Shown here piece by piece: positions 17,627 through 26,303 of a stretch of DNA of 64,000 bases. Position 1 is the first letter of the stretch. Each line of letters starts with the position of its first letter. The translations under genes and the position numbers were made by a program. The DNA comes from Streptomyces geranii (GTDB lineage: Bacteria > Actinomycetota > Actinomycetes > Streptomycetales > Streptomycetaceae), in assembly GCF_002954775.1 (NCBI RefSeq), contig NZ_PJME01000003.1:62001-126000 (forward strand), in the 5' to 3' direction. The notes beneath the pieces are model-generated. The model was not told the DNA's origin, did no database searches, and saw only the letters and a program-made list of their open reading frames with translations.

Positions 17627-18297
17627 CAGTGACCCGCCTCCTCTTCAGGGCCCTCGGCGAAGGACGCCTCGACCTTCTCGACGTCGTCCGTACGCATCAT
17701 CACGTGCACCAGGTCGCCCTCCTGCAGCACCGTCTGCGAGGTGGGCAGCACCGCCTCGCCCAGCCGGGTGAGGAAGGCCACGCGGACCCCGGTCTCGTCC
17801 TGCAGCTTGCTGATCTTGTGGCCCACCCAGGCCGACGACGCGTGCACCTCGGCGAGCTGGACGCCGCCGGTGGGATCGCGCCACAGCGGCTCGGCACCGG
17901 AGGGCAGTAGCCTGCGCAGCATCTGGTCGGCCGTCCAGCGGACGGTGGCGACGGTCGGGATGCCCAGGCGCTGGTAGACCTCGGCGCGGCGGGGGTCGTA
18001 GATACGGGCCGCGACGTTCTCGATGCCGAACATCTCGCGGGCCACCCGGGCGGCGATGATGTTCGAGTTGTCGCCGCTGGAGACGGCGGCGAAGGCGCCG
18101 GCCTCCTCGATGCCCGCCTCGCGCAGGGTGTCCTGGTCGAAGCCGACCCCGGTGACGCGCCGGCCGCCGAAGCCGGAGCCCAGTCGTCGGAAGGCGGTGG
18201 GGTCCTGGTCGATCACGGCGACCGTGTGCCCCTGTTGCTCCAGGGTCTGCGCGAGAGCGGAACCCACTCTGCCGCAGCCCATGATGACGATGTGCAC
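17626..18297 (-). CDS. TrkA-type NAD-binding/RCK potassium regulatory protein, paralogue
   Basis: 223 residues, second RCK protein of the tandem: Rossmann motif GCGRVG at 7-12, RCK_C with ligand-binding fold in the last ~85 residues, acidic tail (FAEGPEEEAGH). The paralogue differs from its neighbour by a Cys in the dinucleotide loop. I chose the GTG at 18297 because the protein then begins exactly at the Rossmann strand (HIVIMGCG), although the frame is open upstream. Promoter region shared with the small peptide gene and the KimA-like gene. Confidence 0.88.
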   Translation of the reverse strand: MHIVIMGCGRVGSALAQTLEQQGHTVAVIDQDPTAFRRLGSGFGGRRVTGVGFDQDTLREAGIEEAGAFAAVSSGDNSNIIAARVAREMFGIENVAARIYDPRRAEVYQRLGIPTVATVRWTADQMLRRLLPSGAEPLWRDPTGGVQLAEVHASSAWVGHKISKLQDETGVRVAFLTRLGEAVLPTSQTVLQEGDLVHVMMRTDDVEKVEASFAEGPEEEAGH

Positions 18298-18398
18298 GAC
18301 CGTCCTTCCGATCCGAGGTCGAAGCCCGCCGTTGTCGACTTGGCTCGATTGGCTTGAACAGGGTCTCAGACCCCGGCCCAAGCTTCACACGCACGGTC

Positions 18399-18419
18399 GG
18401 CGGAGGGCACCCCTCCGCC
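18399..18419 (-). terminator. Hairpin overlapping the stop of the small ORF
   Basis: Perfect 9-bp stem GGCGGAGGG/CCCTCCGCC with a CAC loop. It begins at the stop codon of the 32-residue reading frame (18419-18421), which supports that frame being its own transcription unit. Confidence 0.6.
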
Positions 18420-18517
18420 TACCTGCGGCTGATGCTGCGGACGCTGGCCAGGGTCAGGAGGGCCAGGACGACCAGTGCGGCGCCGGCGCCGATCAGCTCC
18501 GCGGCGAGAGGCGGCAT
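18419..18517 (-). CDS. Predicted 32-residue single-pass membrane peptide
   Basis: Too short for routine gene finding. The peptide MPPLAAELIGAGAALVVLAL continues with 12 more residues to a basic end (SVRSISRR): one clean transmembrane helix (~4-24) with positive charge on the C-terminal side, typical of regulatory micro-membrane proteins such as KdpF. The ATG has GGGAG 5 bases upstream, and a terminator hairpin overlaps the stop. It lies between two K+ handling loci. Function is unknown; a role as a small subunit of the KimA- or Trk-type system is a guess from context. Confidence 0.55.
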   Translation of the reverse strand: MPPLAAELIGAGAALVVLALLTLASVRSISRR

Positions 18518-18718
18518 GGAGACTCCCGGGAAGGTAGGGGGTGAAGAGGGCATACGGTGCGCTGTGTTTTCGTCGTTCTCGTCGTTCTCGTCATATAGCC
18601 ATGAGGACGTGGTTCCGGTGGCGTTCGCCTGTCTCGGATGCCGGGTTTTCACTCGGCGGACCGTCGGGTTTTCACCCGGATGTGCCCAGAACAAGCCGGG
18701 GAGCTTACGATCCTGTCC
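18518..18718. promoter_or_regulatory. Divergent promoter region of KimA-like gene
   Basis: TACGAT (18706-18711) lies 7 bases before the GTG of the transporter, so the message is probably leaderless. Farther upstream there are repeats of CGTTCTCGT (about 18575-18595) next to CATATAG. I saw no c-di-AMP (ydaO-type) riboswitch fold, consistent with the absence of a leader. Confidence 0.45.
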
Positions 18719-20767
18719 GTGTCCAAACTGACCGACGTGCCCAAACGGATCCTGATCGGGCGCGCACTGCGCAGTGATCGGCTCGGCGAAACGCTCCTGC
18801 CGAAGCGCATCGCTCTCCCCGTCTTCGCCTCCGACCCGCTCTCCTCCGTCGCCTACGCGCCCGGGGAAGTGCTGCTGGTCCTGTCGATCGCGGGCGTGTC
18901 GGCGTACCACTTCAGCCCGTGGATCGCACTCGCTGTCGTCGTACTGATGTTCACCGTCGTCGCCTCCTACCGGCAGAACGTGCACGCCTACCCGAGCGGC
19001 GGCGGCGACTACGAGGTGGCCAACACCAACCTCGGCCCCAAGGCCGGCCTCACGGTCGCCAGCGCGCTGCTCGTCGACTACGTCCTCACCGTCGCCGTGT
19101 CGATCTCCTCCGGCATCGAGAACCTCGGCTCCGCGGTCCCCTTCGTCGTCGAGCACAAGGTGCTCTGCGCGGTCGCCGTCATCGTGCTGCTCACGCTGAT
19201 GAACCTGCGCGGCGTCAAGGAGTCCGGGAAGCTGTTCGCGATTCCGACGTACGTGTTCGTCGCGGGCGTCTTCATCATGATCGCGTGGGGCGCCTTCCGC
19301 GGACTGGTCCTCGACGAGACCATGCGGGCGCCGACGGCCGGGTACGAGATCAAGGCCGAGCACCAGGGACTGGCGGGATTCGCGCTGGTGTTCCTGCTGC
19401 TGCGCGCCTTCTCCTCCGGCTGCGCCGCGCTCACCGGCGTCGAGGCCATCTCCAACGGCGTACCGGCCTTCCGCAAGCCCAAGTCGAAGAACGCGGCGAC
19501 CACGCTCGCGGCGATGGGCCTCCTCGCCGTCACCATGTTCTGCGGGATCATCGTGCTGGCCATCGAGACCAAGGTGCGGATGGCCGAGAACCCCGCGCAC
19601 GACCTGCTCGACAAGGGCGTCGAACTCGGCTCCGGCTACGTCCAGAACCCGGTGATCTCCCAGGTCGCCGAGGCCGTCTTCGGCGACGGCAGCTTCTTCT
19701 TCGTCCTGCTCGCCGCGGCCACCGCGCTGGTCCTCTTCCTCGCCGCCAACACGGCGTACAACGGCTTCCCGCTCCTCGGCTCGATCCTCGCCCAGGACCG
19801 CTACCTCCCGCGCCAGCTGCACACCCGCGGCGACCGCCTCGCCTTCTCCAACGGCATCGTGCTGCTTGCCGGCGCGGCCGTTCTGCTGGTCTGGATCTAC
19901 GGGGCCGACTCGACGCGCCTCATCCAGCTGTACATCGTCGGTGTGTTCGTGTCGTTCACGCTCAGCCAGACCGGCATGGTCCGGCACTGGAACCGCCACC
20001 TGGCCACCGAGCGCGACCCGGCGAAGCGCCGGCACATGCTCCGCTCCCGCGCCATCAACACCTTCGGCGCCTTCTTCACCGGGCTCGTGCTGGTCGTCGT
20101 ACTCGGAACGAAGTTCACGCACGGCGCCTGGGTGGCGCTGCTCGGCATGGTGATCTTCTACGCGGTGATGACCGCGATCCGTAAGCACTACGACCGGGTC
20201 TCCGAGGAGATCGCCGCCCCGGAGGGCCCGAGCGACGACAGCGTACGGCCGTCGCGGGTCCACTCGGTCGTCCTGGTGTCGAGGATCCACCGGCCCGCGC
20301 TGCGCGCGCTCGCGTACGCGAAGCTGATGCGCTCCGACACGCTGGAGGCGCTCAGCGTCAACGTCGACCCGGAGGAGACGAAGGCGCTGCGGGTGGAGTG
20401 GGAGCGGCGGGGGATCACCGTGCCGCTGAAGGTGCTCGACTCGCCGTACCGCGAGATCACCCGGCCGGTCATCGAGTACGTGAAGGGGCTGCGCCGCGAG
20501 TCGCCGCGCGACGCCGTGTCCGTGATCATCCCGGAGTACGTGGTCGGCCACTGGTACGAGCATCTGCTGCACAACCAGAGCGCGCTGCGCCTCAAGGGAC
20601 GGCTCCTCTTCACCCCGGGCGTGATGGTGACGTCGGTGCCCTACCAGCTGCAGTCCTCCGAGGCGGCGAAGAAACGCGCCCGCAAGCGCCAGGACTGGAA
20701 CGCGCCGGGATCGGTCCGACGCGGCCCGGCCGAGGAACGGCCGAAGGAGCCGAGCGGCAAGGGCTGA
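18719..20767 (+). CDS. KimA-like APC-family potassium transporter
   Basis: 682 residues. An APC-type membrane domain of about 12 helices (~35-490) is followed by a cytosolic USP-like domain (~500-650) with the pattern LRALAYAKLMRSDTLEALSV and EYVVGHWYEHLLHNQ seen in Bacillus KimA (YdaO). In the first helix Asp39 and Tyr46 (SDPLSSVAY) have the 7-residue spacing of the K+-site pair Asp36/Tyr43 of KimA, and a second Asp sits in LLVDYVLT. Usually annotated amino acid permease, but the C-terminal domain and K+ neighbourhood favour a proton-coupled K+ importer, possibly controlled by c-di-AMP. GTG start chosen over an upstream ATG because of the leaderless promoter and family length. Confidence 0.8.
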   Translation: MSKLTDVPKRILIGRALRSDRLGETLLPKRIALPVFASDPLSSVAYAPGEVLLVLSIAGVSAYHFSPWIALAVVVLMFTVVASYRQNVHAYPSGGGDYEVANTNLGPKAGLTVASALLVDYVLTVAVSISSGIENLGSAVPFVVEHKVLCAVAVIVLLTLMNLRGVKESGKLFAIPTYVFVAGVFIMIAWGAFRGLVLDETMRAPTAGYEIKAEHQGLAGFALVFLLLRAFSSGCAALTGVEAISNGVPAFRKPKSKNAATTLAAMGLLAVTMFCGIIVLAIETKVRMAENPAHDLLDKGVELGSGYVQNPVISQVAEAVFGDGSFFFVLLAAATALVLFLAANTAYNGFPLLGSILAQDRYLPRQLHTRGDRLAFSNGIVLLAGAAVLLVWIYGADSTRLIQLYIVGVFVSFTLSQTGMVRHWNRHLATERDPAKRRHMLRSRAINTFGAFFTGLVLVVVLGTKFTHGAWVALLGMVIFYAVMTAIRKHYDRVSEEIAAPEGPSDDSVRPSRVHSVVLVSRIHRPALRALAYAKLMRSDTLEALSVNVDPEETKALRVEWERRGITVPLKVLDSPYREITRPVIEYVKGLRRESPRDAVSVIIPEYVVGHWYEHLLHNQSALRLKGRLLFTPGVMVTSVPYQLQSSEAAKKRARKRQDWNAPGSVRRGPAEERPKEPSGKG

Positions 20768-20820
20768 CGGCCGCGCGGGCTCCGTACGGTTTTGTGGTGA
20801 GCGGTCGGGCAGGGCCCACG

Positions 20821-20826
20821 TAGACT
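20821..20826 (+). promoter_or_regulatory. -10 element of the RNA methyltransferase gene
   Basis: TAGACT, close to the Streptomyces vegetative -10 consensus, about 90 bp before the ATG. No good -35 is seen. The transcript would start with a strikingly pyrimidine-rich leader (about 20845-20900, mostly C and T). Confidence 0.45.
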
Positions 20827-20914
20827 GGTGGGCTGTTGTCCGGCCGTTCGCTTTCCTTGCTTGTTCTCTCTCTCGTTTCCCCTCTCGTTCCCTCTCTTAC
20901 GGAGTCACCCCGCC

Positions 20915-22243
20915 ATGCAGGCAGAACCGAAGAAATCGCTGGTGGGGCTGGAGTACGAGGTGGAGGTCGGGCCCGTCGCACACGGCGGCCACTGCATCGC
21001 CCGTACGGAGGAGGGCCAGGTCCTCTTCGTCCGGCACACGCTGCCCGGCGAGCGGGTCGTGGCCCGGGTGACCGACGGCGAGGAGGGCGCGCGTTTCCTG
21101 CGCGCGGACGCGGTCGAGATCCTCACGGCGTCCAAGGACCGCGTCGAGGCCCCCTGCCCCTACGCCGGCCCCGGCCGCTGCGGCGGCTGCGACTGGCAGC
21201 ACGCCAAGCCGGGCGCCCAGCGCCGCCTCAAGGGCGAGGTCGTCACCGAGCAGCTGAAGCGGCTCGCGGGCCTGACCCCCGAGGAGGCCGGCTGGGACGG
21301 CACGGTGATGCCGGCCGAGGGCGACAAGCTGCCGCCGGGTGAGGTCCCTCAGTGGCGTACGAGGGTGCAGTACGCGGTGGACGCGGACGGCAACGCCGGT
21401 CTGCGGCGCCACCGTTCGCACGAGGTCGAGCCGGTCGAGCACTGCATGATCGCGGCGCCGGGGATCAGCGAGCTGGGCATCGAGGAGCGCGACTGGTCCG
21501 GCATGGAGTCGGTCGACGCGATCGCCGCGACGGGCTCCCAGGACCGCATGGTCATCCTGGAACCGAGGCCGGGCGCCCGCCTGCCCCTGGTCGAGCTGGA
21601 CAAGCCCGTCTCCGTGATGCGCGTCGAGGAGCACGACGGCGGCATCCACCGAGTCCACGGCCGAGCGTTCGTCCGCGAACGCGCCGACGGCCGCACGTAC
21701 CGGGTCGGCAGCGGCGGCTTCTGGCAGGTCCACCCGATGGCGGCGGAGACGTTGATGAAGGCGGTCATGCAGGGCCTGCTGCCGCGCAAGGGCGACATGG
21801 CCCTCGACCTGTACTGCGGGGTCGGCCTGTTCGCGGGCGCGCTGGCCGACCGCATCGGCGAGAAGGGCGCGGTGCTCGGCATCGAGTCGGGCAAGCGGGC
21901 GGTCGAGGACGCGCGTCACAACCTTGCCGCGTTCGACCGGGTTCGCATCGAGCAGGGGAAGGTCGAGGCGGTTCTTCCGCGTACGGGGATCACCGAGGTC
22001 GATTTGATCGTCCTGGATCCGCCTCGGGCGGGGGCCGGGAAGAAGACGGTTGAGCAGTTGGTGAAGTTGGGGGCGCGGAAGATCGCTTATGTGGCTTGCG
22101 ATCCGGCTGCGTTGGCTCGGGATCTGGGGTACTTCCGGGAGGGGGGGTATCGGGTGCGGACGTTGCGGGCTTTCGATCTCTTCCCGATGACGTCGCACGT
22201 GGAGTGCGTGGCGATTCTTGAGCCCGCAGCAAAGGGTCTTTGA
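20915..22243 (+). CDS. TRAM-domain RNA (uracil-5-)-methyltransferase
   Basis: 442 residues of the TrmA/RumA (RlmD/RlmCD) family, which methylates C5 of uracil in rRNA or tRNA using SAM. TRAM domain at ~5-68; Fe-S type cysteines C81, C89, C92 (CPYAGPGRCGGC); SAM motif DLYCGVGLFAG near 305-315; LDPPRAG; catalytic Cys in VACDPAAL near the end. GGAG lies 11 bases before the ATG. The final ~80 codons use far more T- and G-ended codons than the rest. Its last 44 bp recur at 36241-36284, marking the gene as the integration target of the island that follows. TrmA, RlmC and RlmD activities cannot be distinguished here. Confidence 0.9.
   Translation: MQAEPKKSLVGLEYEVEVGPVAHGGHCIARTEEGQVLFVRHTLPGERVVARVTDGEEGARFLRADAVEILTASKDRVEAPCPYAGPGRCGGCDWQHAKPGAQRRLKGEVVTEQLKRLAGLTPEEAGWDGTVMPAEGDKLPPGEVPQWRTRVQYAVDADGNAGLRRHRSHEVEPVEHCMIAAPGISELGIEERDWSGMESVDAIAATGSQDRMVILEPRPGARLPLVELDKPVSVMRVEEHDGGIHRVHGRAFVRERADGRTYRVGSGGFWQVHPMAAETLMKAVMQGLLPRKGDMALDLYCGVGLFAGALADRIGEKGAVLGIESGKRAVEDARHNLAAFDRVRIEQGKVEAVLPRTGITEVDLIVLDPPRAGAGKKTVEQLVKLGARKIAYVACDPAALARDLGYFREGGYRVRTLRAFDLFPMTSHVECVAILEPAAKGL
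22181..22224 (+). repeat. Left attachment-type repeat (attL) in methyltransferase 3' end
   Basis: Copy 1 of a ~44-bp direct repeat (39 of 44 identical to 36241-36284). The core 22196-22218, starting CACGTGGAGTGCGTGG and ending GATTCT, is identical in both for 23 bases. Here it is the functional 3' end of the methyltransferase gene, encoding HVECVAIL. Confidence 0.8.
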
Positions 22244-22604
22244 CCTGCTGATTTTCTGATTCGCCAGGTTGCGGGCGGGTCGTGCCGACATGTTTCCGTA
22301 GGTCCACCGCGTGGAGCATGCTGCAGGTTCCCGCCACGTGTCTCACGTGCGGTTTCGCAGCGGGGGCGTGGTCGAGAACGCTCTGCCTCAACTCCGTGAG
22401 GGACGGGTTCGGGAAATGTCTTGACGCTCGTTCGACGCCGCGTCTGACGGCGTGTTAGGTGGTCGTCCTGGATCAGATAGCGCGGGTCAATCGACTTATC
22501 GGGCTTAACCCGTCGAGCAGCGCTATCCGAAACAGGGCACACCGGGCAGCTCGTCCGTCATACTGAACTCGCGCACGGACGGGGACCTTGGGGGGCGAGT
22601 CACT
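22244..22604. promoter_or_regulatory. Left island border and promoter region of defence operon
   Basis: 361 bp without a gene. It contains TGACGCTCGTTCGACGC at 22422-22438, matching 16 of 17 bases at 36143-36159 near the other island end. A possible -10 (CATACT, 22559-22564) and GGGGGG before the GTG at 22605 are the only expression signals I see. The start of a small inverted repeat (ACGCCG/CGGCGT) lies near 22434-22455. Confidence 0.4.
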
Positions 22605-25600
22605 GTGGCGGCGATCGACGACGCGAAACGGCTGATCCGGCACTTCTGCTGCGACGAACGAACTGCCCGCTACGGCCCGTACGAGACCGTCCTCCCCGAC
22701 GGCGACCCCGAAGTCCGTGAAGTGCTGCCCGGTCAGCTCTACGCCTGCCAGCTCCTGGAGGGCGATGCCCTGACCGCCCGGATCGTCGACGTCTCCGTCC
22801 ACCTGGGACTGTCCGACCTCGGGGGTCTGATGTGGGATCAGGAGGTCAGGGCGCTGTCCCGGCTCTCCGGGCTCGCCCACCCCGCCCTCCCCGAACTGCT
22901 CGGCGGCGGCTATCAGGAACGGGAGGCGGTCGAGGCGGCGGGCGCCCGTGTCGACGGCGCCGCGTTCGTCGCGGCCGAGGGCTCCGACTACACCCTGGCT
23001 GTGTACGGTACCGCCGCCTACCGGCAGGACCGCGTAGAGGCGCTGCGTCAGTTCGAGCACCTCGCCGATGGACTCGCCGTCCTCCATGACCTCGGGCTCG
23101 CCCATCGCAACCTGTCACCGCACAGCGTCGATGTCGTCGACGCTTACCGGGGCACCCCGCGGCTCAGACTCGCCCGGTTCGAGATGAGTGCCTTCATCTC
23201 CAGCCTGCTCGGCGGCGGCCCCACCCTCGACTCGCAGACCGCGCCCGGCACTCTGCGCCATCTTTTCCTCGGTGGCGGCCCGGCCATCCTGGCCTATATG
23301 CCACCCGAGAGATGGCAGTTTCTGCTGCCTCTCGACGAACGGACGGCGACGGCCCATGAGAACGCCACGGCCGACGTGTACAGCCTCGCCGTGATGGCCT
23401 GGGAATGGTTCGTGGGGCCGCTGCCCGCGGACCTCGTCCCCAGTCGGCTGCCCGAGACCCAGGAGGAGTACCGCGAAACCCACGACCTGCTCGATCGTCT
23501 CGGCGACCATCTTCGGGCCGGTCTGCGCACCGCCGACATACCCGCAGAACTCGGCGGCCTGCTGCGGCGAATGCTTGGCCCCGCCCACGAGGACCGTCCC
23601 ACCTCGACCGAGGTCGTCAACGAGCTGAGCGACACCCACGACAGCAACGTCGTCGGACTCGGCGGTGTCACCAGCGACCTGCCCTACCTGCTGGCGTTCA
23701 TGCCCGACAAGAGCGACGAGACGCTCGGCCGCTGGGAGTGGCTGACCTTCGACGCGGATACCGACGACGGCATCCGCGAAACCGCCGAACTCCTGCGCGC
23801 CGACCTGAAGAAGGCCACGGTCCTGTACTCGGAGGACGGGGCCGACCCGTTCGTCGGCGGCGGGTCCACCGAGGCCAAACGTCTCGCCACGGTTGTCCTC
23901 GTAGGCGAACGCGCCCTGTGGTTCGGACAGTTCCTGCGCCCACCTAACACCGGGCACGGACTCGGCGAACCCATGCCCGAGGTACTCGTCATCAAGTACG
24001 TCGCGCAGCGCGACGTGCACGCCGTGAACGACCGCCTCAAGAGCCTGGAGAACGCCTCCCGTTCCCGGTCCCTGCCCGAGGTCCAGCCCATCGACTACCG
24101 GATGCCGCTGATCCGGCTCAACGCGCTGCGCCGCGACCGCCCGTCCTGGCAGACTCTCGTCGACTCCATCAGGCCGGTTGGCTCCAAGTCCGAGGCACAG
24201 CTCGACTACCAGCGGGCCATCGACTGGCTCCTGGAGTACCAGGGCGTCGAACTCCAGGCCCGCCGCTACCCCTTCCGTACCGATCCCGCCGCCGAGCACG
24301 GACGCGCCGAGGAGATCCTCGTCCACTGGGACCGGGACCGGGACCGGGACCGCATCTACCGGCGTGCGCTGCTCGCCAAGTACGCCGGGTACACCGATCT
24401 CCGCCCGCCCTTCGGGGACTTCTTCGGGCGGCTGGAGAACGAGGAGAGCGGCAGCTCCGAGGTCGAGGTGTACGACAGCGACAGTGATCGCAAGCCCGGC
24501 AGCGTCCAGGGTGTCCTGGCGAATGTGGTGCGACGGGAGGGCCAGGACCGGGTCGTCCTGCGTCGCAAACCGGGACAGCCCAGGCTGCCCTCCCGGGGCT
24601 GGATGCGCCCCGCCGACGACGTCGGCACCGAGGCGGTCCTCAGCCGTCAGGTCGACGCCCGGTTCGAACTGTTCGCGCTCGCCCCCCTGACCTCCCGGCT
24701 GCGCAACCCCACCGCGATAAAGACCCTCCCTCACCGCTGGAAGGACGCCGGAGAGGGACTCCTCGAAGGCGGCCGGGAAGCGGTCCGGGACATCCTCACC
24801 CACCAGCCGTTCTTCGCCCTCCAGGGGCCGCCCGGTACCGGCAAGACCACCGTCACCTCCCGAGCGGTCGCCGCCTACCTCAAACAGGAACCAACCCACC
24901 GCATCCTGGTTTCCGCCCAGTCCAACTTCACCCTCGACAACCTCGCCGCGCGCATCCTCAAGGACATCGGGGCCCGCGACGACGACGGACCGACCGACCG
25001 ACTCTCCGATGTACCCATCGCCCTACGCATGGTCTCCCGGCGCAACACCCCCGACGAGGCCGTCCGCCCATGGCTCCGCGACGAACTCGTGGTGCGGCGC
25101 TCCCGGCAGATGCGCCGACGTGTCCAGGGCCTGCTCGACAGCGGTATCGACGGCACCGTACGGCCCGTTCTCCAAAGCTGGTACGACCTCCTCGACCAGC
25201 GCGACGGGCACTCCATCCTTCCCGAGCTGGGCGACCGGCTCCAGCGCGGCGCCAACATCGTCTTCGCGACCTGCGCCACGGCTACCCCCCGCAACATCGG
25301 CACCGCGGGCGGCGCCTCAGCGTTCGACTGGGTGATCGTGGAAGAAGCCGCCAAGGCATGGCCGACGGAACTCGCCATCCCGCTGGTGCGCGGCATCCGC
25401 TGGACCCTGATCGGCGATCACTTCCAGCTGCCCGCCCATCGCCGCGACGAAGTGGTGCGCTTCCTCGACTCCTGCGTCGGCGACCCCAACACCGGCATTG
25501 CTGTCGCCGGCGACCAACGGCAGAAGTACGTCGAGGCGTTCGACCTGTTCCGCAATCTCTTCGTGCAACGGTCCGGTGGCCTCAGAGAGCGGCCCGTGGC

Positions 25601-26303
25601 GATGCTCTCCACCCAGTTCCGGATGCGTGAACCCATCGCCCAGGTCGTCAGCCGCGTCTTTTACCCCCGGGCCCTCGAACCCGGCGAGACCGCCCCCGAG
25701 GACGGGCTGAAGCCCGGCGGCCTCGCCACTCACCACGACGAGGAACCCTCCCCGCTGCGCGCTCCCCACTGGCTCAGGGAACGTTCCCTGGTATGGGTCG
25801 ACACCGCCCGGCTCCCCGGCTGCGTCGAAGAACCCCACTGGCGCAACGAGGGCGAGGCGGCAGTCGTCCGGGCGGTCGTCCGCTCCCTGGACCCCGAACC
25901 GGCCCCCGGCCGACACGGGTACAGCACCGAACCCCTCGCCGTGCTCACCCCCTACCGGCTCCAGGCCGAGGAACTCCGCCGTGACGTCGGCCTCGCCAAG
26001 TACGTGCAGACCGTGCACGCCTTTCAGGGCCGCGAGGCCGACATCGTCGTCGTGTCCCTCGTCCGCAACCGCGTCCGCGGCCAGGGCAGCGCCGCCGAGA
26101 GCTACGGACACCTGGCCCGCCGCGACCTCATCAACGTCCTGTTCTCCCGGGCCAGGCGCCTGCTCGTCGTCGTCGGCGACTACGGGCACTTCTCGCGCTT
26201 CCACGACGACAACGACCCGTTCTGGGCCGAGGTCTGCCAGGCCGTCGACCACTACGGGCACGTTTATGACGCCGCCACCGTCCTGCCCGAGGTGGCCAGT
26301 TGA
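22605..26303 (+). CDS. Pseudokinase-SF1 helicase fusion (Mokosh MkoA-like)
   Basis: 1232 residues. Residues ~20-345 have a protein-kinase fold: the catalytic loop reads AHRNLSPHSV (His167) with Asn for the catalytic Asp, the DFG position reads RFE, and MPPERW is the APE-like segment, so it is probably inactive. A central linker domain (~360-690) follows. The C-terminal half is a UPF1/COG1112 SF1 helicase: Walker A GPPGTGKTT (~742-750), VIVEEAAKA (DEAA-type motif II, ~910), IGDHFQLPA, FRMREPIA, HAFQGREADIVVVS, NVLFSRARR. Kinase-like plus COG1112 helicase beside a PLD gene is the Mokosh type I layout, as I recall. GTG start; the next gene overlaps by 4 bases. Confidence 0.85.
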   Translation: MAAIDDAKRLIRHFCCDERTARYGPYETVLPDGDPEVREVLPGQLYACQLLEGDALTARIVDVSVHLGLSDLGGLMWDQEVRALSRLSGLAHPALPELLGGGYQEREAVEAAGARVDGAAFVAAEGSDYTLAVYGTAAYRQDRVEALRQFEHLADGLAVLHDLGLAHRNLSPHSVDVVDAYRGTPRLRLARFEMSAFISSLLGGGPTLDSQTAPGTLRHLFLGGGPAILAYMPPERWQFLLPLDERTATAHENATADVYSLAVMAWEWFVGPLPADLVPSRLPETQEEYRETHDLLDRLGDHLRAGLRTADIPAELGGLLRRMLGPAHEDRPTSTEVVNELSDTHDSNVVGLGGVTSDLPYLLAFMPDKSDETLGRWEWLTFDADTDDGIRETAELLRADLKKATVLYSEDGADPFVGGGSTEAKRLATVVLVGERALWFGQFLRPPNTGHGLGEPMPEVLVIKYVAQRDVHAVNDRLKSLENASRSRSLPEVQPIDYRMPLIRLNALRRDRPSWQTLVDSIRPVGSKSEAQLDYQRAIDWLLEYQGVELQARRYPFRTDPAAEHGRAEEILVHWDRDRDRDRIYRRALLAKYAGYTDLRPPFGDFFGRLENEESGSSEVEVYDSDSDRKPGSVQGVLANVVRREGQDRVVLRRKPGQPRLPSRGWMRPADDVGTEAVLSRQVDARFELFALAPLTSRLRNPTAIKTLPHRWKDAGEGLLEGGREAVRDILTHQPFFALQGPPGTGKTTVTSRAVAAYLKQEPTHRILVSAQSNFTLDNLAARILKDIGARDDDGPTDRLSDVPIALRMVSRRNTPDEAVRPWLRDELVVRRSRQMRRRVQGLLDSGIDGTVRPVLQSWYDLLDQRDGHSILPELGDRLQRGANIVFATCATATPRNIGTAGGASAFDWVIVEEAAKAWPTELAIPLVRGIRWTLIGDHFQLPAHRRDEVVRFLDSCVGDPNTGIAVAGDQRQKYVEAFDLFRNLFVQRSGGLRERPVAMLSTQFRMREPIAQVVSRVFYPRALEPGETAPEDGLKPGGLATHHDEEPSPLRAPHWLRERSLVWVDTARLPGCVEEPHWRNEGEAAVVRAVVRSLDPEPAPGRHGYSTEPLAVLTPYRLQAEELRRDVGLAKYVQTVHAFQGREADIVVVSLVRNRVRGQGSAAESYGHLARRDLINVLFSRARRLLVVVGDYGHFSRFHDDNDPFWAEVCQAVDHYGHVYDAATVLPEVAS

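Noticed and set aside
18518..18718. c-di-AMP (ydaO) riboswitch before the KimA-like gene
   Set aside because: No conserved riboswitch core is visible and the likely transcript starts at the GTG, leaving no leader.
22605..23640. Active Ser/Thr protein kinase domain
   Set aside because: Catalytic Asp in HRD is Asn and the DFG Asp is missing, so it is called a pseudokinase.
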